Below, one piece after another: positions 49,331-57,685 of a stretch of DNA of 64,000 nucleotides (the first letter of the stretch is position 1; every line of letters starts with the position of its first letter). The DNA lies in the NCBI GenBank assembly GCA_035541895.1, contig DATKMK010000079.1:1-64000 (forward strand), read 5' to 3'. This DNA comes from DATKMK01 sp035541895 (GTDB taxonomy: Bacteria; Desulfobacterota; Binatia; HRBIN30; JACQVA1). The translations under genes were made by a program, and so were the position numbers. The notes beneath the pieces were generated by a model. It made no database searches. It was not told the origin of the DNA and saw only the letters and a program-made list of their open reading frames with translations.

Positions 49331-49801
49331 TCACTTGACCGTCGCGTACGCGCCCTTGAAGTACAGCAGTGGTTCGCCCTCGTTGACCTCTGACGCAACC
49401 ACTTCGCCGACATAGATCGTGTGATCGCCGCCCTCGTAGGCGTGAACGACGCGGCATTCCAGATGACCGATAGTCGCCGGCAGCAGCGGGACACCGGTCG
49501 TACCACGGCGAAACTCGACCCCGCTGAATTTGTCGCCGCCCGAGGTCGCAAATCGCTTGGAGAAGTCTTGCTGCCCGTCTGCCAGGAAGTTGACTCCGAA
49601 CACACCGGACGCGAAGTGGGGATAGGTCTCCGATTTCTTGTCGACGCACACCAACACCAGCGGCGGTTCGAGCGACACCGACGTGAACGCCGTCGCCGTT
49701 AAGCCGTACGGCGTGCGATCACTGCCGATCGTCGTCACCACGGTGACCCCGGCCGCAAAGTGGCCCAGGACTCGGCGAAACTCACTTTTGTCAATCGGCA
49801 T
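49331..49801 (-). CDS. Flavin reductase-like (FMN-binding) protein
   Basis: This is a 156-residue protein of the flavin reductase/FMN-binding split-barrel family: FRRVLGHFAAGVTVVTT, GLTATAFTSVSLEPPLVLVC, FGVNFLADGQQDFSKRFA and a GDHTIYVGEVV strand. Such proteins supply reduced flavin to two-component monooxygenases. A luciferase-like monooxygenase lies further along at 52664, but they are not adjacent. ATG at 49801. Confidence 0.93.
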   Translation of the reverse strand: MPIDKSEFRRVLGHFAAGVTVVTTIGSDRTPYGLTATAFTSVSLEPPLVLVCVDKKSETYPHFASGVFGVNFLADGQQDFSKRFATSGGDKFSGVEFRRGTTGVPLLPATIGHLECRVVHAYEGGDHTIYVGEVVASEVNEGEPLLYFKGAYATVK

Positions 49802-49889
49802 GGCGGGTCAGTTGCCACGATTCACCGGGAAAACGCAACCGGCTCAAATCGCTTTCGCGCGTGATCGTCACAACGTATGATGCCCGTCG

Positions 49890-50327
49890 ATGCGGCGACG
49901 AATCGGCCGTGCGGCACGGGTCCTCGGCTATCTCGTCGCGGCGCTGGTGCTCGCTACTTCCGCGGCCGCCCGTAAGCTGCCCACCGAGCCGCCGCTGCTG
50001 CTACGCCTCGAGGGTTACATTGCTGGCGTGACCCCCACCCCCGCCGCGGACACGCGACTTGTGTTGCAGTACCAAGGCACGGACTACTCCTTCGATGTCA
50101 CCAAACTGGTGGTATTGTCCGGCAGCCGGTCACCATCGCAGGTCCTGCAGGATGTGGCGCCGTATCGGATCAACTTCATCTTGCGGGGGACTTCACAATC
50201 GATGTCGCCCCTCATCAGCGCCTCCGCGGGACAGAAACTGTTCATCTTCGCCCGCTATCGCACCGGAACGCGCGATTTGTTGATCGACTCCATCCTCAAC
50301 GATACGCCGGCGACGCCAACGCCGTGA
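49890..50327 (+). CDS. Exported protein of unknown function
   Basis: This is a 145-residue protein with a signal peptide (to about 27, ATSAAARK). One beta-rich domain follows, beginning LLRLEGYIAGVTPTP and including DYSFDVTKLVVLSGS and KLFIFARYRTGTRDLLIDSI. I do not recognise a family. The C-terminus is a short Thr-Pro tail (ATPTP). It precedes the pyrophosphatase gene by 61 bp on the same strand. Confidence 0.6.
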   Translation: MRRRIGRAARVLGYLVAALVLATSAAARKLPTEPPLLLRLEGYIAGVTPTPAADTRLVLQYQGTDYSFDVTKLVVLSGSRSPSQVLQDVAPYRINFILRGTSQSMSPLISASAGQKLFIFARYRTGTRDLLIDSILNDTPATPTP

Positions 50328-50388
50328 GTGGTCCCGCACTTGTACCCTCATCGGCACTTGCTAGAATTCACGCGCCCAAGCTCAGCGC

Positions 50389-51012
50389 ATGGAAAAGCCT
50401 CTCGCGTTTCGTCCGCATCCGTGGCACGGCCTCGACCCCGGCCGGCGATTTCCCGAAATTGTTCGGGCGTACATCGAAATGGTGCCGACCGACGGCGTGA
50501 AGTACGAGATTGACAAACACTCAGGCTACCTCAAGGTCGACCGGCCGCAGCGTTTCTCCAGCTTTTGCCCGACGCTGTACGGCTTCGTACCGCAGACCTA
50601 CTGCGGCGCGCGCGTTGCCGCTCACGTCATTCCCGGTGGTCCCCCGGTCACCGTCGGCGACGGCGATCCGCTCGACATCTGTGTCCTCACCGATCGGCCC
50701 ATCTCACGCGGGGAAGTCATCCTCGAAGCCAGACCCATCGGCGGCCTGCGCATGGTCGAGCGCAACGAAGCAGACGATAAGATCATCGCCGTGCTGATCG
50801 GCGATCCGGCCTACGGCGACGTCGCCGACGTCTCGCAACTGCCGCGGGCGGTCATTGATCGCTTACGCCACTATTTCCTGACCTACAAAGTCTTGCCGGG
50901 AGAGGCCGCCAACCCGATCAGCGTTGATCCGGTCTACAGCGCAATGGAAGCGCGGACGATCTTGAGCGCCGCGCGCGCCGACTATCAGGCCGAATTCGCC
51001 GCGTTGGAATAG
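50389..51012 (+). CDS. ppa: Inorganic pyrophosphatase (family I)
   Basis: This is a 207-residue soluble pyrophosphatase. Family I motifs: VKYEIDKHSGYLKVDR, YGFVPQTYCG, and the DGDPLDICVL signature with its catalytic Asp residues, then GGLRMVERNEADDKIIAV. It hydrolyses pyrophosphate and drives biosynthesis. The length is in the family range. ATG at 50389. Confidence 0.95.
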   Translation: MEKPLAFRPHPWHGLDPGRRFPEIVRAYIEMVPTDGVKYEIDKHSGYLKVDRPQRFSSFCPTLYGFVPQTYCGARVAAHVIPGGPPVTVGDGDPLDICVLTDRPISRGEVILEARPIGGLRMVERNEADDKIIAVLIGDPAYGDVADVSQLPRAVIDRLRHYFLTYKVLPGEAANPISVDPVYSAMEARTILSAARADYQAEFAALE

Positions 51013-51069
51013 CGCGTCCGAGCGCCACCCGGCACGCAAGCCGTCTAACATGCGGACCCGAGGAGCCCC

Positions 51070-51870
51070 ATGACGTACACGACGCTCGATGTGAAACGGA
51101 ACGATCAAGTGCTCTGGCTGACGCTCAATCGGCCCGACGCGCTCAACGCCCTCAACCGCACGATGGTCACGGAGCTGCGCGACTTCTTCTCCGCGCTGCC
51201 AAGCGACCGCGACACGCGTATCGTGGTGATTCGCGGCGCGGGGCGGGCGTTCTGCGCCGGACTCGATTTGAAGGAAAGCCCCGGCGGAGAGGACGGCATG
51301 GGAGCGGTGCAAGCGGCGCTGCGTGGACAACGGCGCATCAGCGAGCTGGTGATGATGATGCGCCGCGCGCCGCAACCGATTATCGCCTGCGTCCACGGCG
51401 CCGCGTGTGGCGGCGGATTTGCGCTGGCGCTGGCAGCGGACGTTCGCATCGCCGGCGCCAGCGCGCGGATGAATGCCGCCTTCATCCGCATCGGCCTGTC
51501 CGCCTGCGACGTCGGGGTCAGTTACTTTTTGCCGCGCTTGGTCGGTGCGTCGGTCGCGGCCGAGTTGCTGCTCACCGGCCGCTTCATCAACGCGCCGCGC
51601 TCGCTCGCCACCGGGCTGGTGTCTGAAGTCGTTCCAGACGCGGAGCTCGACGCGGCCGCCCAGCGATTGATCGATGACATGCTGCTCACCTCACCCATCG
51701 GCTTGCGCCTGACCAAGGAATGTCTGACCGCCAGCATCGACGCGGCCAGTCTCGATCAAGTGATCGCGATGGAAGACCGCAATCAGGTCTTGTGCACGCA
51801 GACCAACGACTTCCGCGAAGGCGTGCTGGCGTTCCTCCAAAAGCGCAAACCGCAGTACACGGAGAACTGA
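51070..51870 (+). CDS. Enoyl-CoA hydratase/isomerase family protein
   Basis: This is a 266-residue crotonase-fold protein: LWLTLNRPDALNALNRTM, IRGAGRAFCAGLDLKE, IACVHGAACGGGFALALAADVR (oxyanion-hole Gly), and ATGLVSEVVPDAEL. One of the usual catalytic Glu positions falls at E/D-rich AFIRIGLSACDVG, so hydratase, isomerase or another crotonase-type reaction is possible. GAGGAGCCCC precedes the ATG at 51070. Confidence 0.93.
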   Translation: MTYTTLDVKRNDQVLWLTLNRPDALNALNRTMVTELRDFFSALPSDRDTRIVVIRGAGRAFCAGLDLKESPGGEDGMGAVQAALRGQRRISELVMMMRRAPQPIIACVHGAACGGGFALALAADVRIAGASARMNAAFIRIGLSACDVGVSYFLPRLVGASVAAELLLTGRFINAPRSLATGLVSEVVPDAELDAAAQRLIDDMLLTSPIGLRLTKECLTASIDAASLDQVIAMEDRNQVLCTQTNDFREGVLAFLQKRKPQYTEN

Positions 51871-51899
51871 AACCGCGCCACGAGTCGCGGGCGGTGTCA

Positions 51900-52646
51900 A
51901 TGAGCGGCGGACCTTCGCGCCGAATCGAGCGCGTGCAACTGGCGGCCCGCAACAATGCAGTTTGGTGCGACACCGTCTGTCGCGCCCACGGAAGGCCCGG
52001 CGAATTCTTTGACAGCATCTGGATCAATCGACACGAGACGCCGCCGTTCTATCCCAACGCCGTCACGCTCTCGGGCGATTCCGGTACCGAGCACCTCTCA
52101 CGCATTCGTGACCTCAACGCTGCCGGCATCTCCGGCGAGTGGGCGGTCAAGGACAGTTTTTTGGAGATGGATCTCGCCCCGCTCGGGTTTCGCGTGCTGT
52201 TCGAAGCACACTGGATCTATCGGCCGGTTTCACCGCCGCCAGCTCCGGTTGCGGACGCGCCGTGGACCCGCGTCGGCAGCCCTGCGGATCTCGCCGACTG
52301 GGAGGCAGCTTGGCGCGGAGAGTCAGCGCCCGGACCGGCTCAGTGCGTCTTTCCGCCCTCGCTACTGCGCGACCCAGCCATCACGTTCGTTGTTGCGCAT
52401 CGGCGCGGTCGAATCGTCGCCGGAGCGATCACGAACGTCACCGCGAATGCCGTTGGGCTCTCGAACATGTTTGGCCCCTCCGACGAGATCGAGCAGTTTC
52501 GCGTCGGCTGTCTGGCGCACCTAATCGAGATGTGTCCGAGACTCCCCGTGGTCGGCTACGAATCGGGCGAGGACCTGCTCGGATCGCTCGCCCTCGGCTT
52601 CGAGGCTGTCGGACCGTTGCGAGTGTGGGGGCGCGCGTCCGATTGA
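51900..52646 (+). CDS. Uncharacterised protein, possibly GNAT-like
   Basis: This is about 248 residues. The start is IERVQLAARNNAVWCD; a second half has WEAAWRGESAP, ITFVVAHRRGRIVAGAITNVTANAVGLSNMFG and YESGEDLLGSLALGFEAVGPLRVW. The last part resembles the end of an acetyltransferase fold (a GxxVGxxx-like gap is weak). It follows the enoyl-CoA hydratase by 29 bp and converges with the LLM gene (17 bp gap). No firm family assignment. Confidence 0.6.
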   Translation: MSGGPSRRIERVQLAARNNAVWCDTVCRAHGRPGEFFDSIWINRHETPPFYPNAVTLSGDSGTEHLSRIRDLNAAGISGEWAVKDSFLEMDLAPLGFRVLFEAHWIYRPVSPPPAPVADAPWTRVGSPADLADWEAAWRGESAPGPAQCVFPPSLLRDPAITFVVAHRRGRIVAGAITNVTANAVGLSNMFGPSDEIEQFRVGCLAHLIEMCPRLPVVGYESGEDLLGSLALGFEAVGPLRVWGRASD

Positions 52647-52663
52647 GGATTGGTGACTTTGGA

Positions 52664-53725
52664 TCAGACGAGCGCCGCCGTGCGCAAAGCCGGGAGCACA
52701 TACCGCGCGACGTATTCGCATTCGGCAGCGTGGGGATAACCCGACAGAATGAAGGCGTTGATGCCGAGGTCGATGTAGCCGCGCAACTTCTTGAGCACTT
52801 GGTCGGGATCGCCGACGAGCGCCGCGCCGCAGCCGCTGCGGGCGCGACCGATCCCCGTCCACAGATGGTCTTCGACGAATCCCTCGGCATCGGCTTGCTC
52901 GCGCATCTGGGCCTGATTGCGGACACCTTGCGACGCGTGATCGAGCGACCGGCGGCGGATCTCCTCGCCGATGTACGGATCGAGTCGGCTGACCAGCTTG
53001 CGCGCGGCGGCGCGGGCTTCGCCCTCGGTCTCGCGCACGATCATATGGACGCGATAGCCGAAGCGCAGCATGCGTCCCGCATGCTGCGCTCGCGCGCGCA
53101 TGTCGTCGAGCAACTCGCGCAGCCTCGGCATGGGTTCGGGCCACATGAGAAACACATCGGCCTCCTCCGCCGCGACCGTGCGGGCCTCCTCGGACAACCC
53201 GCCGAAGTAGAACAGCGGGGCGCGGCCGGATCGCGTTCGCGCGGCCGGCGGCTCCAAATCCAACTGATAGAACTCGCCGCGATGGCGGATCGCCGTGCCG
53301 TTCAAGAACGCCCGGACGATCTGCATGACTTCGCGCGTGCGTTGATAGCGCGGGCCCGATTCGAGCGGCGCCCCCGGGAGGTCGCTCGAGATGATGTTGA
53401 CGGTCAATCGGCCGTCGAGCATCTGATCGAGCGTGGCCAGCTGTCGTGCGAGCTGGGGCGGGAACATTTCTCCGCAACGCACTGCAACCAGCAGCCGAAT
53501 GTGCGAGGTCAGCGGCGCCACCGCACTCGCGAACGCAATGCTGTCGATGCCGATCGCATACCCGGACGGACAGAGGATGTTGTCGAAGCCGTTCGATTCC
53601 GCGCGCAGCAGCACGTCGCGACAGTGCGGGAACGTGCTGCGCAACGCCGGGTCGGGCACGCCGAGGTACTCGTAATCGTCGTCACACAACGGGCAGAACC
53701 ACGCGAGTTCCGGCCGGTCGCTCAT
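52664..53725 (-). CDS. Alkanesulfonate monooxygenase (SsuD)-like flavin-dependent enzyme
   Basis: This is about 353 residues of the luciferase-like superfamily, closest to SsuD/FMNH2-dependent monooxygenases: VLLRAESNGFDNILCPSG, HIRLLVAVRCGEMFPPQLARQLATLDQM, RLTVNIISSDLPGA, YQRTREVMQIVRAF, PLFYFGG, VGDPDQVLKKL and NAFILSGYPHAAECEYVA. It would oxidise an organosulfur or related compound with reduced FMN. Start choice is uncertain: 53725 (MSDRPELAW), 53737 or 53749. It diverges from the Gfo/Idh/MocA gene. Confidence 0.9.
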   Translation of the reverse strand: MSDRPELAWFCPLCDDDYEYLGVPDPALRSTFPHCRDVLLRAESNGFDNILCPSGYAIGIDSIAFASAVAPLTSHIRLLVAVRCGEMFPPQLARQLATLDQMLDGRLTVNIISSDLPGAPLESGPRYQRTREVMQIVRAFLNGTAIRHRGEFYQLDLEPPAARTRSGRAPLFYFGGLSEEARTVAAEEADVFLMWPEPMPRLRELLDDMRARAQHAGRMLRFGYRVHMIVRETEGEARAAARKLVSRLDPYIGEEIRRRSLDHASQGVRNQAQMREQADAEGFVEDHLWTGIGRARSGCGAALVGDPDQVLKKLRGYIDLGINAFILSGYPHAAECEYVARYVLPALRTAALV

Positions 53726-53815
53726 CACTGATGGCATGGCGCTCTGCATCCTTCGATACGCCATACGCGATCAACGATAGGCGATTCAACCGCCATATGC
53801 TCTAAACGAAGACCT

Positions 53816-54880
53816 ATGGACACCATCCGCTATGGCATCATCGGGACCGGGATGATGGGGTGCGAGCACCTGCTGAATCTCAACTTGATCCCCGATGCGC
53901 GGGTCACCGCGATCGCCGATCCCAACGAGACTAGTCGAGGTTGGGGACGGTCACTCGCCGGCCCCGGCATCGAGGTGTACGACGACTATCGCGAATTGTT
54001 GCGGCGCGCGCCGGTGGACGCGGTCGTGATTGCGTCGCCCAACTTCACCCACTTCGAGGTGCTGCAGGATGTGTTTCGGACCGACAAGCACGTGTTGGTG
54101 GAGAAGCCGCTTTGCACCACGGTCGACCATTGCCGCCGCGTGATGGAGGCCGCCGCGCATCATCGCGCCGTCGTCTGGGTCGGCATGGAGTACCGCTATA
54201 TGCGTGCGGTCGACAAGCTCATCGAGACGGTCCATAACGGCGCCATCGGGCGGCTCCGCATGCTGGCGATTCGCGAGCATCGCTTCCCGTTCCTCACCAA
54301 GGTCGACAATTGGAACCGGTTCGCGCGCAATACCGGGGGGACCTTGGTGGAGAAGTGTTGTCACTTCTTCGACCTGATGAATCTGATCACGCAGCAGCGC
54401 CCGCTGCGCGTCTACGGCTCGGGTGGGCACGACGTGAACCACCTCGACGAACGCTACGACGGCGAGACCCCCGACATTCTCGACAATGCTTACGTGATCG
54501 TCGATTTCGACGGCGGGACGCGCGCGCTGCTCGACCTCTGCATGTTCGCGGAGAATTCGCTCAACGAAGTCGAGATGGCCGCGACCGGCGATCGCGGCAA
54601 GGCGGAGGTACACATTCCGGCCCACCGGCTCGTCATTACGCATCGCGACGGCCGGTCGCCCGAAACGTCTCACTTCGCTATTGCTAGCGAGGTGCAAACC
54701 GCGGGTGCACATCACGGAGCAACCTACTTCGAGCACCTCGCATTCATTGAAGCCATTCGTGGAGGAAAGCGACCCGCGGTGGGCGTGGAGGACGGAGCCT
54801 TGGCAGTGGTCGTCGGCGCGGCGGCGGAGCGCTCGATCGCCGAGCGGCGCGTGATCGAGATCGGCGAACTGGGCTTCTGA
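53816..54880 (+). CDS. Gfo/Idh/MocA-family oxidoreductase
   Basis: This is a 354-residue NAD(P)-dependent oxidoreductase. The N-terminal Rossmann motif GIIGTGMMGCEHLLNL is followed by VIASPNFTHFEVLQ and KHVLVEKPLCTT (the EKP motif), and a C-terminal alpha/beta domain with GGTLVEKCCHFFDLMNL. It probably oxidises or reduces a sugar, inositol or related substrate. ATG at 53816. A bidirectional hairpin follows its stop. Confidence 0.93.
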   Translation: MDTIRYGIIGTGMMGCEHLLNLNLIPDARVTAIADPNETSRGWGRSLAGPGIEVYDDYRELLRRAPVDAVVIASPNFTHFEVLQDVFRTDKHVLVEKPLCTTVDHCRRVMEAAAHHRAVVWVGMEYRYMRAVDKLIETVHNGAIGRLRMLAIREHRFPFLTKVDNWNRFARNTGGTLVEKCCHFFDLMNLITQQRPLRVYGSGGHDVNHLDERYDGETPDILDNAYVIVDFDGGTRALLDLCMFAENSLNEVEMAATGDRGKAEVHIPAHRLVITHRDGRSPETSHFAIASEVQTAGAHHGATYFEHLAFIEAIRGGKRPAVGVEDGALAVVVGAAAERSIAERRVIEIGELGF

Positions 54881-54909
54881 CTCCGACGATCGGCGGGATT
54901 GTGGGACGC

Positions 54910-54946
54910 GCTGGCAGGGTCGCCCGTGCGATACGACCCTGCCAGC
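54910..54946. terminator. Strong hairpin between convergent genes
   Basis: The 13-bp perfect arms GCTGGCAGGGTCG (54910-54922) and CGACCCTGCCAGC (54934-54946) have an 11-nt loop. They lie between the convergent Gfo/Idh/MocA gene and Dicty_CTDC-like gene, so they would end transcription both ways. No T-run follows, as in other hairpins of this genome. Confidence 0.75.
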
Positions 54947-54976
54947 CACGGTGCGCGCCGCGGGCGCGGATCGTCC

Positions 54977-56506
54977 TTACGGAAGCGGCGTGCACGGAGC
55001 AGTGCAGTTGGCCCCGATCGGGTTCTCCGATCCGAAAATCCCGTGCGCAACATCCATGCAATTGCCAACGCCGCACACCGTCGGATCGCACCAGGCCGCG
55101 CCGAAGCCGTGCATTACCCCCGAGTCGTAGACGCACTGCACATAGGCCATCCACGGAGCAAGCATGGCCGGGCACAGATCGGTGCAACCGAACGTATTGG
55201 ATTTGCAGGCGTTGCAACTCGAACTGACGCACGACCCGTCGGTGCACACGCCGGCGAAGCCGCTGGCGGTCGCGCACGCCGCCCCTTCGTTCCCGGGTGC
55301 GAATGAGCAACCGGCCGCTGTACACGTGTCGGTCGTACACGGATTGCCGTCGTCACACGCCAGCGGCGGCACGTTCGCGCACACACCATTGTCGCAGCGG
55401 CCGAAGCCGCTACAGACATCGCCAGGGGCACACTGCGGGCCGGTCAACGGCAGGTTGAAGCACCCAACCGCCGGATCGCAGCCGTCGGTGGTGCACACAT
55501 TCCCGTCATCGCACATCGGCGGCGGTAGCGAGACGCACTGACCGCCCTGACACGCTTGCGGACTGCATTGATCGCCGCCGCAATCCTGATCGGTCCGACA
55601 CTTGTCACAGCCGACAACGAAGGTGTGCTGACAGCCACCGGCGGCGGGATCGCAGGAATCGACGGTGCAGGGGTTGTCGTCGTCACACGAAGGCGGCGGA
55701 CCCGGCTGGCAGACCCCATTGCCGCACACATCCGGCGTAGTGCATGGGTTACCATCGTCGCAGGGATCCGTGTTCGGCGTGAGGGTACACCCGCTCGCCG
55801 GATCGCAGCTCGCGGTGAGACAAGGATTGGTGCTGACACATGTCGGCGGTGTGCCGGGCACGCACTGTCCGCTCACGCATTGCTCGACGCCATTGCAGAG
55901 ATTGCCGTCCTGACAATCGGCAGGACCATTCGGGCACTGCGAGCATCCCGGAATTTGAATGTTCTGGCAGCCGAGTGTCCGATTGCAAGAATCCTTCGTG
56001 CAATCGTTGTGGTCGTCACAACTGATGCGCGAGCCGACGCATCGGCCGCGTTTGCAGATGTCGCCCGTCGTACAGGCGTTGCCGTCGTCGCAGGCGCTCC
56101 CGCTGAGTGGGATGTCGAGACACTTTCCCGAGTACGGACTACAAACGCCCTGCGTACACTGAGTGTCGGGACACACTTTCGGCCGGATCACGCACTGACC
56201 GGTGTCATGGTTGCAGGTCGCGATCGAGCAACGATCGGGTGCCTGACAGCCGCCCGGGTTGAGGTTGCAATTGCGTTCGCACGGTCCATCGAAATCCCCG
56301 TGTCGTTCATGTCCGCGCCATCCCGCGTCGTCGACCGTGATGTTCTGGGGACGGCCACCCGGAATGTGGCAGATGGTTCGGCGGCGGCCGTCGGCCTGCG
56401 CCGAATGCGCCATGAGCGACGCCGCAGCGAAGAGACCGGCAGCCAACATTACCGGCAAGCGACGGTGCGGAACGCGCGATCTCGCTGAGGTCACGATGAA
56501 TGACAT
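54977..56506 (-). CDS. Secreted protein with Dicty_CTDC-type disulfide repeats
   Basis: This is about 509 residues with a signal peptide (to about 37, SAQAD). It opens with a CHIPGGRPQNITVDDAGWRG-type domain, then many CDDGNPCTxDxC repeats (CTDC/Dicty-type, with CDDGNACTTGDIC, CDDHNDCTKDSC, CDDDNPCTVDSC, CDDGNVCTTDGC and CDDGNPCTTDTC), and a last disulfide-rich module. Such extracellular proteins are common in this type of genome; the function is probably structural or adhesive. AAGGAG before the ATG at 56506 fixes the start. Confidence 0.88.
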   Translation of the reverse strand: MSFIVTSARSRVPHRRLPVMLAAGLFAAASLMAHSAQADGRRRTICHIPGGRPQNITVDDAGWRGHERHGDFDGPCERNCNLNPGGCQAPDRCSIATCNHDTGQCVIRPKVCPDTQCTQGVCSPYSGKCLDIPLSGSACDDGNACTTGDICKRGRCVGSRISCDDHNDCTKDSCNRTLGCQNIQIPGCSQCPNGPADCQDGNLCNGVEQCVSGQCVPGTPPTCVSTNPCLTASCDPASGCTLTPNTDPCDDGNPCTTPDVCGNGVCQPGPPPSCDDDNPCTVDSCDPAAGGCQHTFVVGCDKCRTDQDCGGDQCSPQACQGGQCVSLPPPMCDDGNVCTTDGCDPAVGCFNLPLTGPQCAPGDVCSGFGRCDNGVCANVPPLACDDGNPCTTDTCTAAGCSFAPGNEGAACATASGFAGVCTDGSCVSSSCNACKSNTFGCTDLCPAMLAPWMAYVQCVYDSGVMHGFGAAWCDPTVCGVGNCMDVAHGIFGSENPIGANCTAPCTPLP

Positions 56507-56873
56507 CGCCGAACTCCTTTCGCCATTGCTCGGCGGCCGTTGCGGCCGTCTGAGCATCGTCTTGTGACACTGCTACAGATGACGTTAGCCTCCGTGGCAA
56601 AGCACGCAGCGCCCGCGGCTTTGCGCCTTCAGCGACCCGTGGCGAGGTGCAACCTCCATACCGATCGCGAGCACACTCATGCGGCGCGCCGGAGCACTAG
56701 CCCGACGCACGCATTCGCGTTGCGAGACTGCCGATGCGTTACCTCATCGCGTCTCGAACTGTGGGTAGGCAACTTGGGCACTGGTTCTGTGAACCGAAGC
56801 TGCGTATGATTCGTAGATGATCAGTCAACCGAGATTCGCATCACTGAGCGACGCGTAGCCAGAGGCACTGCGC
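56507..56873. promoter_or_regulatory. Divergent intergenic region
   Basis: These 367 bp separate the leftward CTDC-repeat gene from the rightward DUF1295 gene. The open frames here have no coding support. The stretch holds promoters for both sides; I see no named operator or RNA. A moderately AT-richer part lies at 56790-56850, near the DUF1295 start. Confidence 0.5.
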
Positions 56874-57662
56874 ATGGCAGAGACGCTCGCGCTCCACGGC
56901 TTCATGCTGTTCGTTACCCTCGTCTTGATGTTTTCGGTTTGGCTGCTCGCGACCGCGCTGCGCAACGTCGGCATCGTCGACATATTCTGGGGACTCGGCT
57001 TCACGTTGATCGCGATCTTCTCGTGGGCACTCGGTGATGGTTATGCCGGTCGGCGACTGCTCGTGGCCGCGCTCACCAGCATCTGGGGACTGCGCTTGGC
57101 GTCGTACTTGTTTTGGCGCAATTGGGGGCAGGAGGAAGACTATCGCTATCAGGCGATGCGACGACGCCACGGTCCGCGCTTTCCGGTCGTCAGTCTCTAT
57201 ACGGTGTTCGGCCTGCAGGGGGTGCTGATGTGGATCGTATCGCTGCCGGTCCAAGTCGCCGCGATGGTGCGCGATCCGACTCATCTGACCTGGTTGGATG
57301 CAGCCGGTGCGACCCTGTGGGCGATCGGGTTGTTGTTCGAGTCCGTAGGCGACTGGCAGCTCGCACAATTCAAATCCAACCCGCGCAATCGCGGTCACGT
57401 CATGGATCGCGGATTGTGGCGGTACACGCGCCACCCGAACTACTTCGGCGACGCGTGCGTGTGGTGGGGACTCTTCCTCATCGCCCTCACGACGCCGGCA
57501 GGCATCTGGGTCGCCGCCAGTCCCATGTTGATGACCTTCCTCCTCGTACGCGTGTCCGGCGTCCCGCTGCTCGAACGCCGGCTCACGAAGAGCCGCCCGG
57601 AGTATGCGGACTACGTGCGGCGGACGAGCGCGTTCGTTCCCTGGTTTCGCAAGCGCGGCTGA
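56874..57662 (+). CDS. DUF1295/steroid 5-alpha-reductase-like membrane protein
   Basis: This is a 262-residue integral membrane protein with six or seven transmembrane helices. The C-terminal NPRNRGHVMDRGLWRYTRHPNYFGDACVWWG (as separate runs RGLWRYTRHPNYFGD and CVWWGLFLIAL) is the DUF1295/steroid reductase/isoprenylcysteine methyltransferase-like motif. It binds NADPH or SAM near the membrane surface; the substrate is not predictable. ATG at 56874. It converges with the large gene (23 bp gap). Confidence 0.9.
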   Translation: MAETLALHGFMLFVTLVLMFSVWLLATALRNVGIVDIFWGLGFTLIAIFSWALGDGYAGRRLLVAALTSIWGLRLASYLFWRNWGQEEDYRYQAMRRRHGPRFPVVSLYTVFGLQGVLMWIVSLPVQVAAMVRDPTHLTWLDAAGATLWAIGLLFESVGDWQLAQFKSNPRNRGHVMDRGLWRYTRHPNYFGDACVWWGLFLIALTTPAGIWVAASPMLMTFLLVRVSGVPLLERRLTKSRPEYADYVRRTSAFVPWFRKRG

Positions 57663-57685
57663 ATTTCTCTACGGAATGGCCACCG

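Noticed and set aside
52139..53731. 530-residue rightward open frame
   Set aside because: It lies opposite the SsuD-like gene, whose luciferase-family motifs are clear.
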